Shown: one piece after another, positions 1-9,973 of the stretch
Position numbering within the stretch: position 1 is the first letter of the stretch
How the letters are laid out: every line of letters begins with the position of its first letter
Assembly: GCF_000379445.1 (NCBI RefSeq)
Contig: NZ_KB902272.1
Coordinates: 62,001 to 126,000, forward strand
Length of the DNA stretch: 64,000 bases
Direction of reading: 5' to 3'
Source of the DNA: Fangia hongkongensis FSC776 = DSM 21703
Lineage (GTDB): Bacteria; Pseudomonadota; Gammaproteobacteria; Francisellales; Francisellaceae
The notes under the pieces: model-generated
What the model was told of the DNA's origin: nothing
Database searches by the model: none
What the model saw: the letters and a program-made list of their open reading frames with translations, nothing else
Position numbers and translations under genes: made by a program

Positions 1-1
1 A

Positions 2-175
2 GGATATGCTATTAATCCTGCACGTGATTTAGGACCAAGAATTGCACATGCTGTTTTGCCTATCTCTGGCAAAGGTGATAGTGACTGGGGCTATGCTTGG
101 GTGCCTATTTTAGGCCCTGTATGTGGCAGTATACTTGGTGTTGTTATTATTATCTTATTTATGAAAGGAGCTTAA
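2..175 (+). CDS. Aquaporin / glycerol facilitator, C-terminal end (partial)
   Basis: This is the 3' end of a gene that begins left of the window. The readable 57 residues contain the second NPA box of the MIP family in its NPARD form, followed by the extracellular loop and a last membrane helix ending in MKGA. MIP channels pass water or glycerol across the inner membrane. The NPARD aspartate and the [11 protein letters not shown]-like loop fit glycerol facilitators (GlpF type) better than strict water channels, but substrate cannot be fixed from this fragment. The last codons also carry the AGGAG that serves the next gene, so the two are probably co-transcribed. Confidence 0.85.
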   Translation, partial: GYAINPARDLGPRIAHAVLPISGKGDSDWGYAWVPILGPVCGSILGVVIIILFMKGA

Positions 176-178
176 GCT

Positions 179-592
179 ATGAAATATTCTGGAAGTTGTT
201 TTTGTCAAAAAGTGAAGCTTGAGATGAACTCAGAGCCACTAAAGCTACTTAACTGTCACTGTAAAGATTGTCAAAAGTGGACCGGATGTGCTTATGAAAC
301 GGCAGTTGTATTTGATGTGGAGACAGTGAAAGTGAATGGGAAGATTAAGTTTTTTGATAGCTTATCGGATCAAGGTAATACGGTTTCAAGAGGGTTTTGT
401 CCTGATTGCGGTGGGGCTTTTATGAATAAAAGTACAGGCTTGCCAGATAAGGCAATCGTTTATGCTGGGGTCATTGACTGGGATAAGATGCCAAGCTTAA
501 GTGCTGAAATCTATTATGACAATGTATGGTTTTCTTCTTGTATGTTGTCAGATACAAAGAAATTTCAGGGGTATTTCTCACAAGAGCTTTAG
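179..592 (+). CDS. GFA / CENP-V domain protein (zinc-binding)
   Basis: This 137-residue protein is the size of a single GFA domain. It shows the expected zinc ligand groups: CFC near residue 7, the NCHCKDC cluster near residue 25 and CPDCGG near residue 78. Family members are named after glutathione-dependent formaldehyde-activating enzyme, but most bacterial members have no proven reaction, so a formaldehyde role is not claimed. It starts three bases after the aquaporin stop and uses an AGGAG inside that gene. Identification of the fold is firm, the function unknown. Confidence 0.8.
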   Translation: MKYSGSCFCQKVKLEMNSEPLKLLNCHCKDCQKWTGCAYETAVVFDVETVKVNGKIKFFDSLSDQGNTVSRGFCPDCGGAFMNKSTGLPDKAIVYAGVIDWDKMPSLSAEIYYDNVWFSSCMLSDTKKFQGYFSQEL

Positions 593-819
593 TTGGTAAG
601 TAAACTCCCTAGCAAATCGTCTTTGCATTTTTATATAAAAACTTGTAGATTATTAACACAATCATGAATATCATGGTTCCGTTGTAAAGTATATATAGCT
701 TTTGGGCTGAAATTCTCAATAAGAAGATCAGTTAGGGTGGAAAAGTAGATATGACTTTATGCATTTAATTAATAAGTAAATGAATAAATAAAGCATAACG
801 AAAGAGGGGTAGCATTCAA

Positions 820-2277
820 ATGTCTCAGCATGTAAGTGCCAATGCACAGTATAGAAGAATTGTATATATGATTTGTCTTATTGGTGCACTAGGAGGGTTA
901 TTATTTGGTCTTGATCAAGGGTTTATTGCCAACTCACTGGCAACGATTGATAAAGTATATGGATTAACAACAGAGCAGGGTGAGCACTACTCGGCGGTGC
1001 TTGCTTGGGGCGGTATTTTAGGGGCGCTATTAAGTGGACTGTTTGCACGCTTTTTAGGTCGAAAAAAAGTGCTTGTGTTGGCAGGGTTTTTATTTACCTT
1101 GCTATCACTTATCTCATCACTACTACCACCTTTGGGTATATTAACGGCGTGTAGATTTGGTTTAGGATTCGCTGTTGGTATTGCCTCTTTTACAGTGCCA
1201 CTTTATCTATCTGAAACAGCGCCAACCTCCATTCGTGGTGGCATGGCGACCTTATTTCAGTTAATGATTACAATTGGTATTTTCTTAATCGCAGTGACAA
1301 ACGTTGCAATTGCTAAAGTACTTGGACATTTTGAAATTTCACTTAGCCTTATGTTTGGTGTGATTGTGCTATTTGCTGCAATCATGTTTTTGGGTAGTCT
1401 TTTCTTGCCAGAAAGTCCGCGTTGGTTGATGCTCAAAGGGCGTGAAGTAGAGGCGAGAAAGGTTCTGGCTCGCGTACGTGAATCTCAAGAAGTGATTGAA
1501 GAGGAAGTCTCTGAAATCAAAGAGAGTATTCGTGTAAACCAAGGAAGTGGGGCCGCGATGCTTTCTAAAGGGTATTTTTGGAAAATATTAGTTGTGGGTG
1601 TTGTTTTGCAAATGTTCCAGCAGTTAGTTGGCATTAACATGATGATCTATTATGCGCCAACTATTTTTGGCTATGCTGGCATGACAGGCATTATTGCACT
1701 TTTGGCTATTCCAACGGTGAATATGTTATTTACTTTCCCAGCGATTAAGTGGATTGATAAATGGGGTAGAAAAAAGCTTTTATATATGGGTGCAACAGTG
1801 ATGATGATTTCAATGTTTGCAGCTGGATTTGCCTTTTTATCTATTGCTCACTCAGCGCCAGGAGCTATTTCTAAAACAGTGCTACTGTTATCAGCCGTAG
1901 TCTATATCTTTGGCTTTGCTTGCTCATGGGGACCTGTTGCATGGGTGATTTGTGCAGAGGTATTTCCACTTAAAGGCAGAGAAATTGGCATGACGGTTAC
2001 CACAATGATCAACTGGACTTTTGCCGGTGTCGTGATGGCAAATGCGCTTAGCTTTATGAAAGCCAATGGCAATGCTTCTATCTTCTTTGTATTTGGCGGA
2101 TTTTGTATCTTATCAATGATATTCTTGAAATTCTTTGTGCCAGAGACAAAAGGAGTAAGTTTAGAGCATATTGAAGCCAATCTTGAAAATGGCGTACCAC
2201 TTCGTGATTTGGGTAAAGTAGATGGACAGAGCCAAGGGCAAAATATAAATGCTGGCTTAGCTGGTACAAAAGCCTAG
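820..2277 (+). CDS. MFS sugar porter (sugar:H+ symporter)
   Basis: A 485-residue, 12-helix major facilitator protein of the sugar porter family. The family signatures are visible: GLDQG in helix 1, GRKK after helix 2, PESPRWL at the end of helix 6, QQLVGIN in helix 7, a second GRKK after helix 8 and PETKG after helix 12. It probably imports a hexose or pentose with a proton in the inner membrane; the exact sugar is not readable. It has its own upstream region of about 230 bases, with a purine-rich GAAAGAGGGG about 11 bases before the ATG. It converges with ispF. Confidence 0.88.
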   Translation: MSQHVSANAQYRRIVYMICLIGALGGLLFGLDQGFIANSLATIDKVYGLTTEQGEHYSAVLAWGGILGALLSGLFARFLGRKKVLVLAGFLFTLLSLISSLLPPLGILTACRFGLGFAVGIASFTVPLYLSETAPTSIRGGMATLFQLMITIGIFLIAVTNVAIAKVLGHFEISLSLMFGVIVLFAAIMFLGSLFLPESPRWLMLKGREVEARKVLARVRESQEVIEEEVSEIKESIRVNQGSGAAMLSKGYFWKILVVGVVLQMFQQLVGINMMIYYAPTIFGYAGMTGIIALLAIPTVNMLFTFPAIKWIDKWGRKKLLYMGATVMMISMFAAGFAFLSIAHSAPGAISKTVLLLSAVVYIFGFACSWGPVAWVICAEVFPLKGREIGMTVTTMINWTFAGVVMANALSFMKANGNASIFFVFGGFCILSMIFLKFFVPETKGVSLEHIEANLENGVPLRDLGKVDGQSQGQNINAGLAGTKA

Positions 2278-2302
2278 TTTTTTTCTCTCAGGATCTAAAT
2301 AG

Positions 2303-2782
2303 CTAAACTGGATAAATTAAGGCAACTGCATAACATGCAATGCCTTCTTTTCTACCAACAAAACCAAGTTTCTCGGTGGTTGTTGCTTTAATGTTAACTT
2401 GATTTTCCATAAGCTTCAGCATCTTGGCAATGGATGCTTTAATCTTTGGTATGAAAGGCGCAAGTTTTGGTGCTTGAGCCGCAATGGTAATATCAATATT
2501 AGAAATTTGAAACTGATGTTGTTTGAGCGCCTTTAGTGTTTCATGAATAAAATGGCTACTTGCCATATCTTTAAAACGATTATCGGTATCTGGAAAGTGA
2601 TGACCAATATCACCCAGTGCAGCTGCCCCCAGCATTGCATCGGTTAATGCGTGAAGCACTACATCGCCATCTGAGTGTGCTTCAAGTGATAACTCACTTG
2701 GTATTTCAATTCCGCCTAACATCAGTGGCTTTTGCTCTAATGAGATCTTGTGCACATCATAACCGTGTCCTATACGAAACAT
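2303..2782 (-). CDS. ispF: 2-C-methyl-D-erythritol 2,4-cyclodiphosphate synthase
   Basis: IspF makes the cyclic diphosphate intermediate of the non-mevalonate isoprenoid pathway in the cytoplasm. The 159-residue protein opens with FRIGHGYDVH, which holds the metal ligands Asp and His, followed by AHSDGD and a C-terminal ATTTEKLGFVGRKEGIA segment, all typical. An in-frame ATG 63 bases further upstream exists, but it lies inside the preceding rhodanese gene and would add an unrelated N-terminus. The start at 2782 has AGAGGAA in front of it and begins four bases after the rhodanese stop, so the two are an operon. Usual partner ispD is not adjacent. Confidence 0.93.
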   Translation of the reverse strand: MFRIGHGYDVHKISLEQKPLMLGGIEIPSELSLEAHSDGDVVLHALTDAMLGAAALGDIGHHFPDTDNRFKDMASSHFIHETLKALKQHQFQISNIDITIAAQAPKLAPFIPKIKASIAKMLKLMENQVNIKATTTEKLGFVGRKEGIACYAVALIYPV

Positions 2783-2786
2783 AGCA

Positions 2787-3164
2787 CTATTCCTCTGAGA
2801 CCAGTTCAAAGTTATTTGATGTCCATGCGCGATAGCCGCCATCAACTGAAATCACATTTCGATAGCCCATTTTTTGCAAATTCTGTGCACTTAATGCTGA
2901 GCGATAGCCTCCACCACAATATAGATACATCTTTTGATCTTTATTAGGGATTAGGTTTTCAATCTTTACTTCAATTACTCCACGACTTAGGTGCGTGGCT
3001 CCTGGGAAGTGATCACGCGCATATTCAGACTCCTCTCTTACATCGATTAGAAGACCATCTAGTGAGTTATTATCAAGCATGTTTTTAATATCAAATACAC
3101 TACACTCTTGAATCTCTTTTTTTGCTTCAGCAACTAAAGCGAGGAACTGTGGGTTATGTTGCAT
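2787..3164 (-). CDS. Rhodanese-like domain protein
   Basis: A single-domain rhodanese of 125 residues. The presumed persulfide-carrying cysteine is Cys83 in the loop CGGGYRS, preceded by the DVREESEY motif near residue 41 that marks the family. Such proteins move sulfane sulfur or act in thiol redox control in the cytoplasm; the partner is unknown. A short N-terminal helix (about 20 residues) comes before the domain. It is the first gene of a two-gene unit with ispF. An AGGAGAA stands before the start codon. Confidence 0.85.
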   Translation of the reverse strand: MQHNPQFLALVAEAKKEIQECSVFDIKNMLDNNSLDGLLIDVREESEYARDHFPGATHLSRGVIEVKIENLIPNKDQKMYLYCGGGYRSALSAQNLQKMGYRNVISVDGGYRAWTSNNFELVSEE

Positions 3165-3371
3165 CGTATTCTCCTATGATATGGTTTACGCAAATTTGAG
3201 AATATTATAGCGAAAGTTACTCTAAGGGCGTTAAAGTTTTATTAAATAAGCGGTATTTGAATTTAAATATACTTTGTCAGTAAAGCATGCTTGCCAAGTT
3301 GAAGCAAAATGCTGCACAATAGGGCTCTTGAGTTGTAGTTGATATATACCTTTGGTTGTATGGAGTGAAAT

Positions 3372-3971
3372 GTGACAAAAAAAACACAGCAGATGCAAAA
3401 TAAGCTGACAACAAAAGAGATTAATCAGTTAGATGATTTGTTATTGGAGTTGTATCCAGAAGTTGATGCGTCCTATGAGGGTGAGGAGCATGTGTTTTCT
3501 GTTTCTATGCTGGATGGCTATTTGACCGCAGTGTTATTAGCGCCTTTTCCTATTGAAGAAGAGTCATGGGTAGAAGGCTTGTGGCAAGAAGACAGCCCTC
3601 CAGTGTTTCAAACACAAGCGCAGAAAAAAATACTGCTTGATGCGATTAAAAAACACTATTTATATATAGAGAGTATTGTTAATGGTGATTTGGTGGAATT
3701 TGAGCCATTAACCTATTATGCCGCGGATAATAAGCAATTGGTTCCGCAGATTGATTTATGGATAGATGGGTTTGCACGTGGTGTAGATTACTTTGAAAAA
3801 TACTGGCGCTTTAATAAACAAATTGATGAAGTGATTGATCTGGTTTTAGCATTCGATGATAACCATGATTATGACAACCTTTCATTAGATCAACGAAATA
3901 AAGTATTACCAAAGCTTGGTGATTATATTATTCAGCTTCATGCCTTGAATAAGAGCCATCCTAATATTTAA
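3372..3971 (+). CDS. UPF0149 / YecA-YgfB family protein
   Basis: This 199-residue protein matches the UPF0149 family by the early MLDGYLTAVLLAP segment and the later WIDGFARGVDYFEKYW segment. The helical family includes E. coli YgfB and YecA; no biochemical role can be stated from sequence. No C-terminal SEC-C zinc motif is visible. Translation probably starts at GTG 3372, six bases after GGAG; an in-frame ATG lies seven codons later. It is monocistronic and followed by a clear terminator hairpin. Confidence 0.75.
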   Translation: MTKKTQQMQNKLTTKEINQLDDLLLELYPEVDASYEGEEHVFSVSMLDGYLTAVLLAPFPIEEESWVEGLWQEDSPPVFQTQAQKKILLDAIKKHYLYIESIVNGDLVEFEPLTYYAADNKQLVPQIDLWIDGFARGVDYFEKYWRFNKQIDEVIDLVLAFDDNHDYDNLSLDQRNKVLPKLGDYIIQLHALNKSHPNI

Positions 3972-3978
3972 GCTATTA

Positions 3979-4006
3979 GCGCTACACAATAGCGCATTTT
4001 CTCTTT
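3979..4006 (+). terminator. Rho-independent terminator of the YecA-like gene
   Basis: A perfect 6-bp stem GCGCTA / TAGCGC with a 5-base loop lies eight bases after the stop codon and is followed by ATTTTCTCTTT. The shape fits an intrinsic terminator on the plus strand. Confidence 0.65.
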
Positions 4007-4036
4007 ACAATACTTTTCAACTTAAAGGTATCATAA

Positions 4037-5046
<1,010 letters not shown>

Positions 5047-5099
5047 AGGACTAAAAATAAATTAATTTTATCAAGAGTATTGAATATTTTTTCTAAATA

Positions 5100-5163
5100 G
5101 GGCATGATTTGCACGAAATTTTAAATCATGCTCATATCTGATTTTGATGGTTAACATCAGATA
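5100..5163. repeat. Two tandem hairpins between trxB and infA
   Basis: The first hairpin pairs GCATGATTT (5102-5110) with AAATCATGC (5123-5131), nine perfect pairs that can extend by a G-T and a G-C. The second pairs TATCTGAT (5135-5142) with ATCAGATA (5156-5163), eight perfect pairs and a 13-base loop. Neither has a strong T-tract. They could end trxB transcripts or form the 5' leader of infA. Confidence 0.55.
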
Positions 5164-5201
5164 CTAAAGGTGCATGATCATTTAGCTTTATAGAGGGTAG
5201 A

Positions 5202-5420
5202 ATGGCAAAAGAAGAATGTATTGAATTAGAAGGCACAGTGACTGAGACTTTGCCAAATACAATGTTTCGTGTTGAGTTAGAAAATGGGCATGTTGTAACA
5301 GCGCATATTTCAGGCAAAATGCGTAAAAATTACATCAAAATTTTAACAGGCGATAAAGTAACAGTTGAGCTGACGCCATATGATCTAACCAAAGGCCGAA
5401 TTAAGTTTAGAAACAAATAG
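5202..5420 (+). CDS. infA: Translation initiation factor IF-1
   Basis: The 72-residue sequence is a complete IF-1. It begins [11 protein letters not shown] and shows the OB-fold core with [12 protein letters not shown] and the conserved [11 protein letters not shown] and [11 protein letters not shown] segments. IF-1 binds the ribosomal A site during initiation. It is preceded by two hairpins within 100 bases. AGAGGG stands seven bases before the ATG. Confidence 0.97.
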   Translation: MAKEECIELEGTVTETLPNTMFRVELENGHVVTAHISGKMRKNYIKILTGDKVTVELTPYDLTKGRIKFRNK

Positions 5421-5510
5421 TCTATTTATTATAATTTTTCTTTACATGTATTCATGCAGCACATATTCTTGATTCTTCGTTGTAAATATTTATGAGAACA
5501 AGAACTTTTT

Positions 5511-5693
5511 ATGCATGGACTAAAGCTTAAAAAAAAGCAAAGTTTTAATATTGCTGCAATAAAAAGCGGTGAGATATATCAAAACTATTTTATAAATATG
5601 GGCATGATCGTACTTATTTTTGGTGTCTTTTTTACGCTTTTTGCATGGCTTATTACAAAGTATCTTACAGCAAGAAATATTGAAGTTGCTTAG
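5511..5693 (+). CDS. Possible small single-span membrane protein
   Basis: A 60-residue reading frame with a basic N-terminus (KLKKK) and one strong hydrophobic helix at about residues 30-50. It fills the gap between infA and the convergent birA gene almost exactly, ending seven bases before birA ends. No good Shine-Dalgarno sequence is visible before the ATG, which is the main reason for doubt. No family is recognised. Confidence 0.4.
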   Translation: MHGLKLKKKQSFNIAAIKSGEIYQNYFINMGMIVLIFGVFFTLFAWLITKYLTARNIEVA

Positions 5694-5700
5694 GGTAGGG

Positions 5701-6669
5701 TTATAGCGAGCTTTTATCAATATACGCTTCGCCTGAGGCAAATGTTTTTATTGTGTTTTCACTCTTAATCAATAGCTGACCCAATGCATTTACACCAAGA
5801 CACTGCCCTTGTATATCGGTTTCATTGGGCAAAATAATGCTTATTTCTTTATTATGAAGGTAGTCATATTGTTGGTATTGTGCTAAAAATGCATTGAACC
5901 CCTCATTTTCAAATTGATTTAAGCTTTCTAATAGTGTGCTGATCAGTGAAATGATAATAGCTTCTCTATTGACTATTTGACCTGTTGATAAGGCTAAAGA
6001 AGTCCACTCTTGAGAGATGTTGGTCGAGGCTTTCATATTGGCATTGATACCGATACCAATAATAATTTGACTTTGATAGTTTGATTCAGCTTTGACTTCA
6101 ATTAAATTTCCAGAGAGTTTTTTGCCATTAAGATAAATATCATTTGGCCATTTAATTTGCGGTGAGATTGTGCAGCCACTTTTTACTAACGCATCAGAGA
6201 TGGCGCAAGCAATAGCAAGGCTTAGTCCAGATAACTCGCTGACATCTTTATTAAGCGTCGTTTTCAAAGAAAAGTAGATATTTTGTGCAAAAGGAGAGCT
6301 CCAAGGTCGGTTAAAGCGGCCCTTGCCTTGAGACTGATGATCACTAATACAGATATGATATTTCGCACGTTGGACACTTTTTTGTAAGTAGGTGTTTGTT
6401 GAATCTATACTAGGGAAATACTCGATTAAGGTCTCTTTATTATGGCAACAATCATAGATGGCTTGTAAATCAATGAGCTTTAAATTATCGGCCAGTTTAT
6501 AGCCTTTTCCTTTGCTGGAGATAATCGGCACCTGATATTTGTCTTGTAGCTGCTGGATGGCTTTCCATACGGCTGAGCGGGTAATGTTGAGTGTTTGACC
6601 AATGCTGGATCCATCAATATATCTATCAGCGCTTAAGAGTTTGAAAATGTTAATTAAAGTGTTATTCAT
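5701..6669 (-). CDS. birA: Bifunctional biotin-protein ligase / biotin operon repressor
   Basis: BirA activates biotin to biotinyl-AMP and attaches it to carboxylase carrier protein; the N-terminal domain also represses biotin genes. The 322-residue length and an N-terminal winged helix (GQTLNITRSAVWKAIQQL near residue 24) indicate the two-domain form. The ligase core shows SQGKGRFNRPWSSP near residue 112 and KWPNDIYLNGKKLSG near residue 174. It is not beside other biotin genes here, although a bioC-like gene lies 5 kb away. The family assignment is firm. Confidence 0.93.
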   Translation of the reverse strand: MNNTLINIFKLLSADRYIDGSSIGQTLNITRSAVWKAIQQLQDKYQVPIISSKGKGYKLADNLKLIDLQAIYDCCHNKETLIEYFPSIDSTNTYLQKSVQRAKYHICISDHQSQGKGRFNRPWSSPFAQNIYFSLKTTLNKDVSELSGLSLAIACAISDALVKSGCTISPQIKWPNDIYLNGKKLSGNLIEVKAESNYQSQIIIGIGINANMKASTNISQEWTSLALSTGQIVNREAIIISLISTLLESLNQFENEGFNAFLAQYQQYDYLHNKEISIILPNETDIQGQCLGVNALGQLLIKSENTIKTFASGEAYIDKSSL

Positions 6670-6734
6670 CAGCGTGCTTTAAAAGGTTTTTTGGAGAGTA
6701 TATCATTTCTTAGCTATTTTACGGACTGCAAAAG

Positions 6735-8168
6735 TTAAATAACTATATTAAGACCAATAAGCGGCCAGTAGCTCAAGGCAATGATAATAATAACAAAAAA
6801 GCCAATGATCTTTAACAAGCTGCCCCATAGGAAAGCACGTTGTAATCTGACATACTCTGAGTTAATGACAAGTGCCATCGCGGGGGTGCTGACAGGTAGC
6901 ATAAAGGTAAGCCCTGCACTTGTTGCAATGGCAATGGTCATGACTCTGGGGTCAATGCCGTATTCAATGGAAAGGGCAAGGGCAATAGGAAGAAGAACTG
7001 CTACAGCCGCGGCATTACTCATAAGCTCTGTTAAAATACAAGCAAGTGCTATCAAGAGTATAAAAATAACAATCGGAGACTCAATACCAAGGGCAAGAAT
7101 AAAATGGACAATTTCTTGGGCGGCACCTGTTTGCTGAAGTGTGACACTGAGGGCAATAGCGCTACCATACATAATGAAAATACCCCACTGAACATCACGC
7201 TCAACTTCTTTCCAGTTTGTAATACGCAGAAGAAATGCAAGAATCACCCCTAAAAGTGCAATCCAATCAAGTCCCCAAGAGGTTCCATAAAAAACCCAAA
7301 GGAAAATAGTAAAAAGAAGTACAAGGAGTGTTAAGATTTCTCTTGTACTGATTTTGCCCATTTTTTCTTTATGTTGCAGCAAGGTTTTTTGTGCAAGTTC
7401 AATGTTGGCTTGGCTGTTATGTGCAATCAGTAAGACAAATACTAATGCCACCACAAGAATAATTAGTACAATAGGGATTACCCACCAAGTCCACTCAATA
7501 AAACTGATGCTGCCAAAGTGTGATAATTTGTGATTGCTATTAAATGTATCTTGTAATATCCCTAAAGCAAGCGGCGCACGTGCTCCGCCTAGTAATGTCG
7601 CAGTGCCGCCAATCATAGCACCCCAAGCCATTGCCATATAGCTTGCAAAGGCAAACCGGCTACGCGTAGAAACTTTTGTTGCCTTAACGATTTCAATAAC
7701 GATGGGAAGAAGCATTGCCGCAACCGCATGTTCACTTATGAAAAAAGCCAAGAAGCTTGAAAGGACAAAGATGGAGCTTGTAAGAGTTTTTGGGCCTTTT
7801 CCAAATTTTGAAATAATGCTAATTGCCATGCGTTTACTTAGACCCGATCGCATAACAGGGCTTGCAAGAATAAATGCGCCTAAAACAAAAAAGACAGCCG
7901 AGTTGCCAAAATAGCTATAAATATCATGTGCTTTAATTGCATCAGAGGCGGGTAGTAAGAATAAAACGATAATGCCTGTGATGGCTAAGGGAAATATGTT
8001 AGTAATCCATAAAAATGCCCCAACGCAAAATACGGCAAAAGCATGTTTGCCTGCGGGGGTAAACTGACCAAAATCTAATGACAGTGCAAAATAATAGATT
8101 GCTAGTGCGCAGATGATCCCAAGTGAAACTTTGAAAAACAACCGAACATCAATACCTTTTGCGATCAT
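6735..8168 (-). CDS. SLC13 / DASS family anion transporter
   Basis: A 477-residue membrane protein with about 12 hydrophobic segments. The sequence MAWGAMIGGTATLLGGARAPLALG around residues 180-200 and the C-terminal repeat SAGLTFMLPVSTPAMALV correspond to the two pseudo-repeat S-N-T type substrate loops of divalent anion:sodium symporters. In many members the motifs read SNT/SNS; here they are modified, so substrate could differ from dicarboxylate or sulfate. It is a single gene between birA and marR on the same strand. A perfect palindrome TAGCATGCTA lies just upstream of its start. Confidence 0.8.
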   Translation of the reverse strand: MIAKGIDVRLFFKVSLGIICALAIYYFALSLDFGQFTPAGKHAFAVFCVGAFLWITNIFPLAITGIIVLFLLPASDAIKAHDIYSYFGNSAVFFVLGAFILASPVMRSGLSKRMAISIISKFGKGPKTLTSSIFVLSSFLAFFISEHAVAAMLLPIVIEIVKATKVSTRSRFAFASYMAMAWGAMIGGTATLLGGARAPLALGILQDTFNSNHKLSHFGSISFIEWTWWVIPIVLIILVVALVFVLLIAHNSQANIELAQKTLLQHKEKMGKISTREILTLLVLLFTIFLWVFYGTSWGLDWIALLGVILAFLLRITNWKEVERDVQWGIFIMYGSAIALSVTLQQTGAAQEIVHFILALGIESPIVIFILLIALACILTELMSNAAAVAVLLPIALALSIEYGIDPRVMTIAIATSAGLTFMLPVSTPAMALVINSEYVRLQRAFLWGSLLKIIGFFVIIIIALSYWPLIGLNIVI

Positions 8169-8173
8169 AGTGT

Positions 8174-8183
8174 TAGCATGCTA
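8174..8183. promoter_or_regulatory. TAGCATGCTA palindrome upstream of the SLC13 gene
   Basis: A perfect 10-bp palindrome lies six bases upstream of the start of the SLC13-type gene. The same core recurs as a 12-bp palindrome at 43394-43405. It may be an operator or chance. Confidence 0.25.
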
Positions 8184-8285
8184 GGTTGTGTGTTTTTATT
8201 AAGTTAGATGAAAGTTGTGCATTTTTCCATAAAATGGGTGAAATATTCTCAAAAGATCACGGCCATTTTTAGATTGAGTTCATAG

Positions 8286-8744
8286 CTATTTTCTTTCTTC
8301 TTCTAGCGTGCTTAATACCTGTGATAGGTTTGATTTTAATGCTTCTAATGTATTTAACAGTGCAGTTTGATCTTCCTCTGAAATACCTTCAAGCATTTGC
8401 TGATAACTTTGAGCAACTTTATGGTTGAGTCGGTTAAGAATATGATTGCCTTTGTCAGTAATTTGAATACATTTGGCACGTCTATCTGAAGGGTGCGCAA
8501 CTTTTTCAATATAACCTTGGGAAACAAGTCTATCTAAGACACGGATAAGGTTTTGCGCTTCAATTTCAAGGTGACCTGCAAGCTCTACCTGTGTTAAGTT
8601 GGGTCTGAAGTGTATATGAATAAGCGCACGGCGATCAAGCACATTTAGCCCTAAGGTTTTGGCATGAATATTATATAACTTTCTGATTAATAAACCGGTA
8701 TCACAAACGGCAAACTCTAAAAGTTGTGTCGAAGAAAAAATCAT
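8286..8744 (-). CDS. MarR family transcriptional regulator
   Basis: A 152-residue winged-helix regulator. The recognition region reads LTQVELAGHLEIEAQNLIRVLDRLVSQGYI near residues 52-80, followed by the wing motif HPSDRRAKCIQITDKG, the hallmark DRR of MarR proteins. MarR dimers usually repress a neighbouring efflux or detoxification gene until a small ligand binds. The adjacent EamA transporter ends six bases upstream on the same strand, so the two are probably one transcript and the transporter is the best candidate target. Confidence 0.9.
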   Translation of the reverse strand: MIFSSTQLLEFAVCDTGLLIRKLYNIHAKTLGLNVLDRRALIHIHFRPNLTQVELAGHLEIEAQNLIRVLDRLVSQGYIEKVAHPSDRRAKCIQITDKGNHILNRLNHKVAQSYQQMLEGISEEDQTALLNTLEALKSNLSQVLSTLEEERK

Positions 8745-8749
8745 TAACG

Positions 8750-9622
8750 CTATTTTATTTTCTTAGCTGCTGGTAGTCTGATTATAACAATGGCGCTGAT
8801 AATTGTCAGTAGGATTCCAATAATAGAGATAAAGTCTGATACTTCGCTGAAAAATAGCATGCCAAGAATCGCAGCAAAGATCACATTTGAATAGTATAGT
8901 ACACCGACATTTTGCGCGGTTGTATAGGTTAACCCAAGGACAAGAAGGTACTGTACTAAAAAGAAAAGCACACCGATAATTATCAGATCAAAAACGGTTT
9001 GTAGGCTAATAGGTGTCCAAAATGCAATAGAGACGATGCCTGCGATAATCGTTGAAAATAAAAAGTAATAAAATACAATCGTAATACTATTGTCATAAGC
9101 TGAAATTTGTCTCACCATGGTCATGGAAAGTGCCATAGAGATCCCAGCACCAAGTGCGATTAACGAGTAAGCATCAAAGATATGACTATCAGGCTTTAAG
9201 ATTAAAATAATACCGATAAAGCCAGCGATAAGTGGTAGCCACATCTTATGCTGTAGTTTTTGACGCATAAAGATAAATAAGATAAATGGAATGAAAAAAG
9301 GTGAGGTGTTGGCAAGTAGTACGCCATCAACTAGTGGAACAAAATGAAGCGCAATAAATAAAAAGTAGCTGATGCCTAGGCTAAATATCGTTCTCCAGAT
9401 ATGTAAAACAGGCACTTTACTTTTAAAGAGCGAAGTGTCACTTTTGACTTGTTTAAAACCAATGATAGGTATGAGGATAATTAGCGCAATAAGACTTTGG
9501 ATAAAAACCAGAACAGGCACAGGGACGCTGCCATCAATGCCTTTAATAATTGCTGCTTGCACGGCATAAAAAAATGCACTTAGTAATGTAAAGATAATGC
9601 CAATATGATGATTTGTTTTCAT
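8750..9622 (-). CDS. EamA / DMT superfamily transporter
   Basis: About 290 residues with ten hydrophobic helices in two repeats, typical of the 10-TMS drug/metabolite exporters (EamA family, RhaT/YdcZ-like). Signatures include LLANTSPFFIPFILF near the end of the first repeat. Such proteins export metabolites or drugs across the inner membrane; substrate is unknown. I use the ATG at 9622 (MKTNHHIG) since the first helix follows at once; an in-frame ATG at 9664 would add 14 residues and neither has a strong ribosome site. It is followed by marR. Confidence 0.82.
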   Translation of the reverse strand: MKTNHHIGIIFTLLSAFFYAVQAAIIKGIDGSVPVPVLVFIQSLIALIILIPIIGFKQVKSDTSLFKSKVPVLHIWRTIFSLGISYFLFIALHFVPLVDGVLLANTSPFFIPFILFIFMRQKLQHKMWLPLIAGFIGIILILKPDSHIFDAYSLIALGAGISMALSMTMVRQISAYDNSITIVFYYFLFSTIIAGIVSIAFWTPISLQTVFDLIIIGVLFFLVQYLLVLGLTYTTAQNVGVLYYSNVIFAAILGMLFFSEVSDFISIIGILLTIISAIVIIRLPAAKKIK

Positions 9623-9830
9623 GTTAATATACTCAATTATAGAATTAAACATTATTATAATCAAATATTATTAAATTTCAAGTCTTATTAATCTATGTGT
9701 TGTTAGTATGCGTTTATGTATCAAAAAAGATACAGACTGTTACTTACATGAAACAGTTTTTTAAGACATTTTTAGTTAGTATAGGGTCATTGAAGTTATT
9801 TCATACATGACTAAAACTAAGGAGCACGAT

Positions 9831-9938
9831 ATGAAAAGATATGTATCCATCGCAGGAATGACAACATCATTAAAGAATCGTTTTAAGTCTCAGTATAAGC
9901 ATGTATGCATTATTCAGACTCAAGGTAATCTTTTATAA
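9831..9938 (+). CDS. Possible 35-residue microprotein
   Basis: A short frame starting MKRYVSIAGMTTS and ending GNLL. It is preceded by AAGGAG with a seven-base spacer, a better ribosome site than many real genes here have. The product is basic and contains one cysteine; no membrane helix and no family are recognised. A second short frame with its own ribosome site follows 35 bases later. It lies in a 415-base stretch without any longer gene. Confidence 0.4.
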   Translation: MKRYVSIAGMTTSLKNRFKSQYKHVCIIQTQGNLL

Positions 9939-9973
9939 GACAACAAATAAACAATAAAAGAGGAGAATGAATA

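Noticed and set aside
1902-2269. Reading frames on the minus strand inside the sugar porter gene
   Set aside because: They are mirror frames of a well-conserved transporter, with no ribosome site and no family features.
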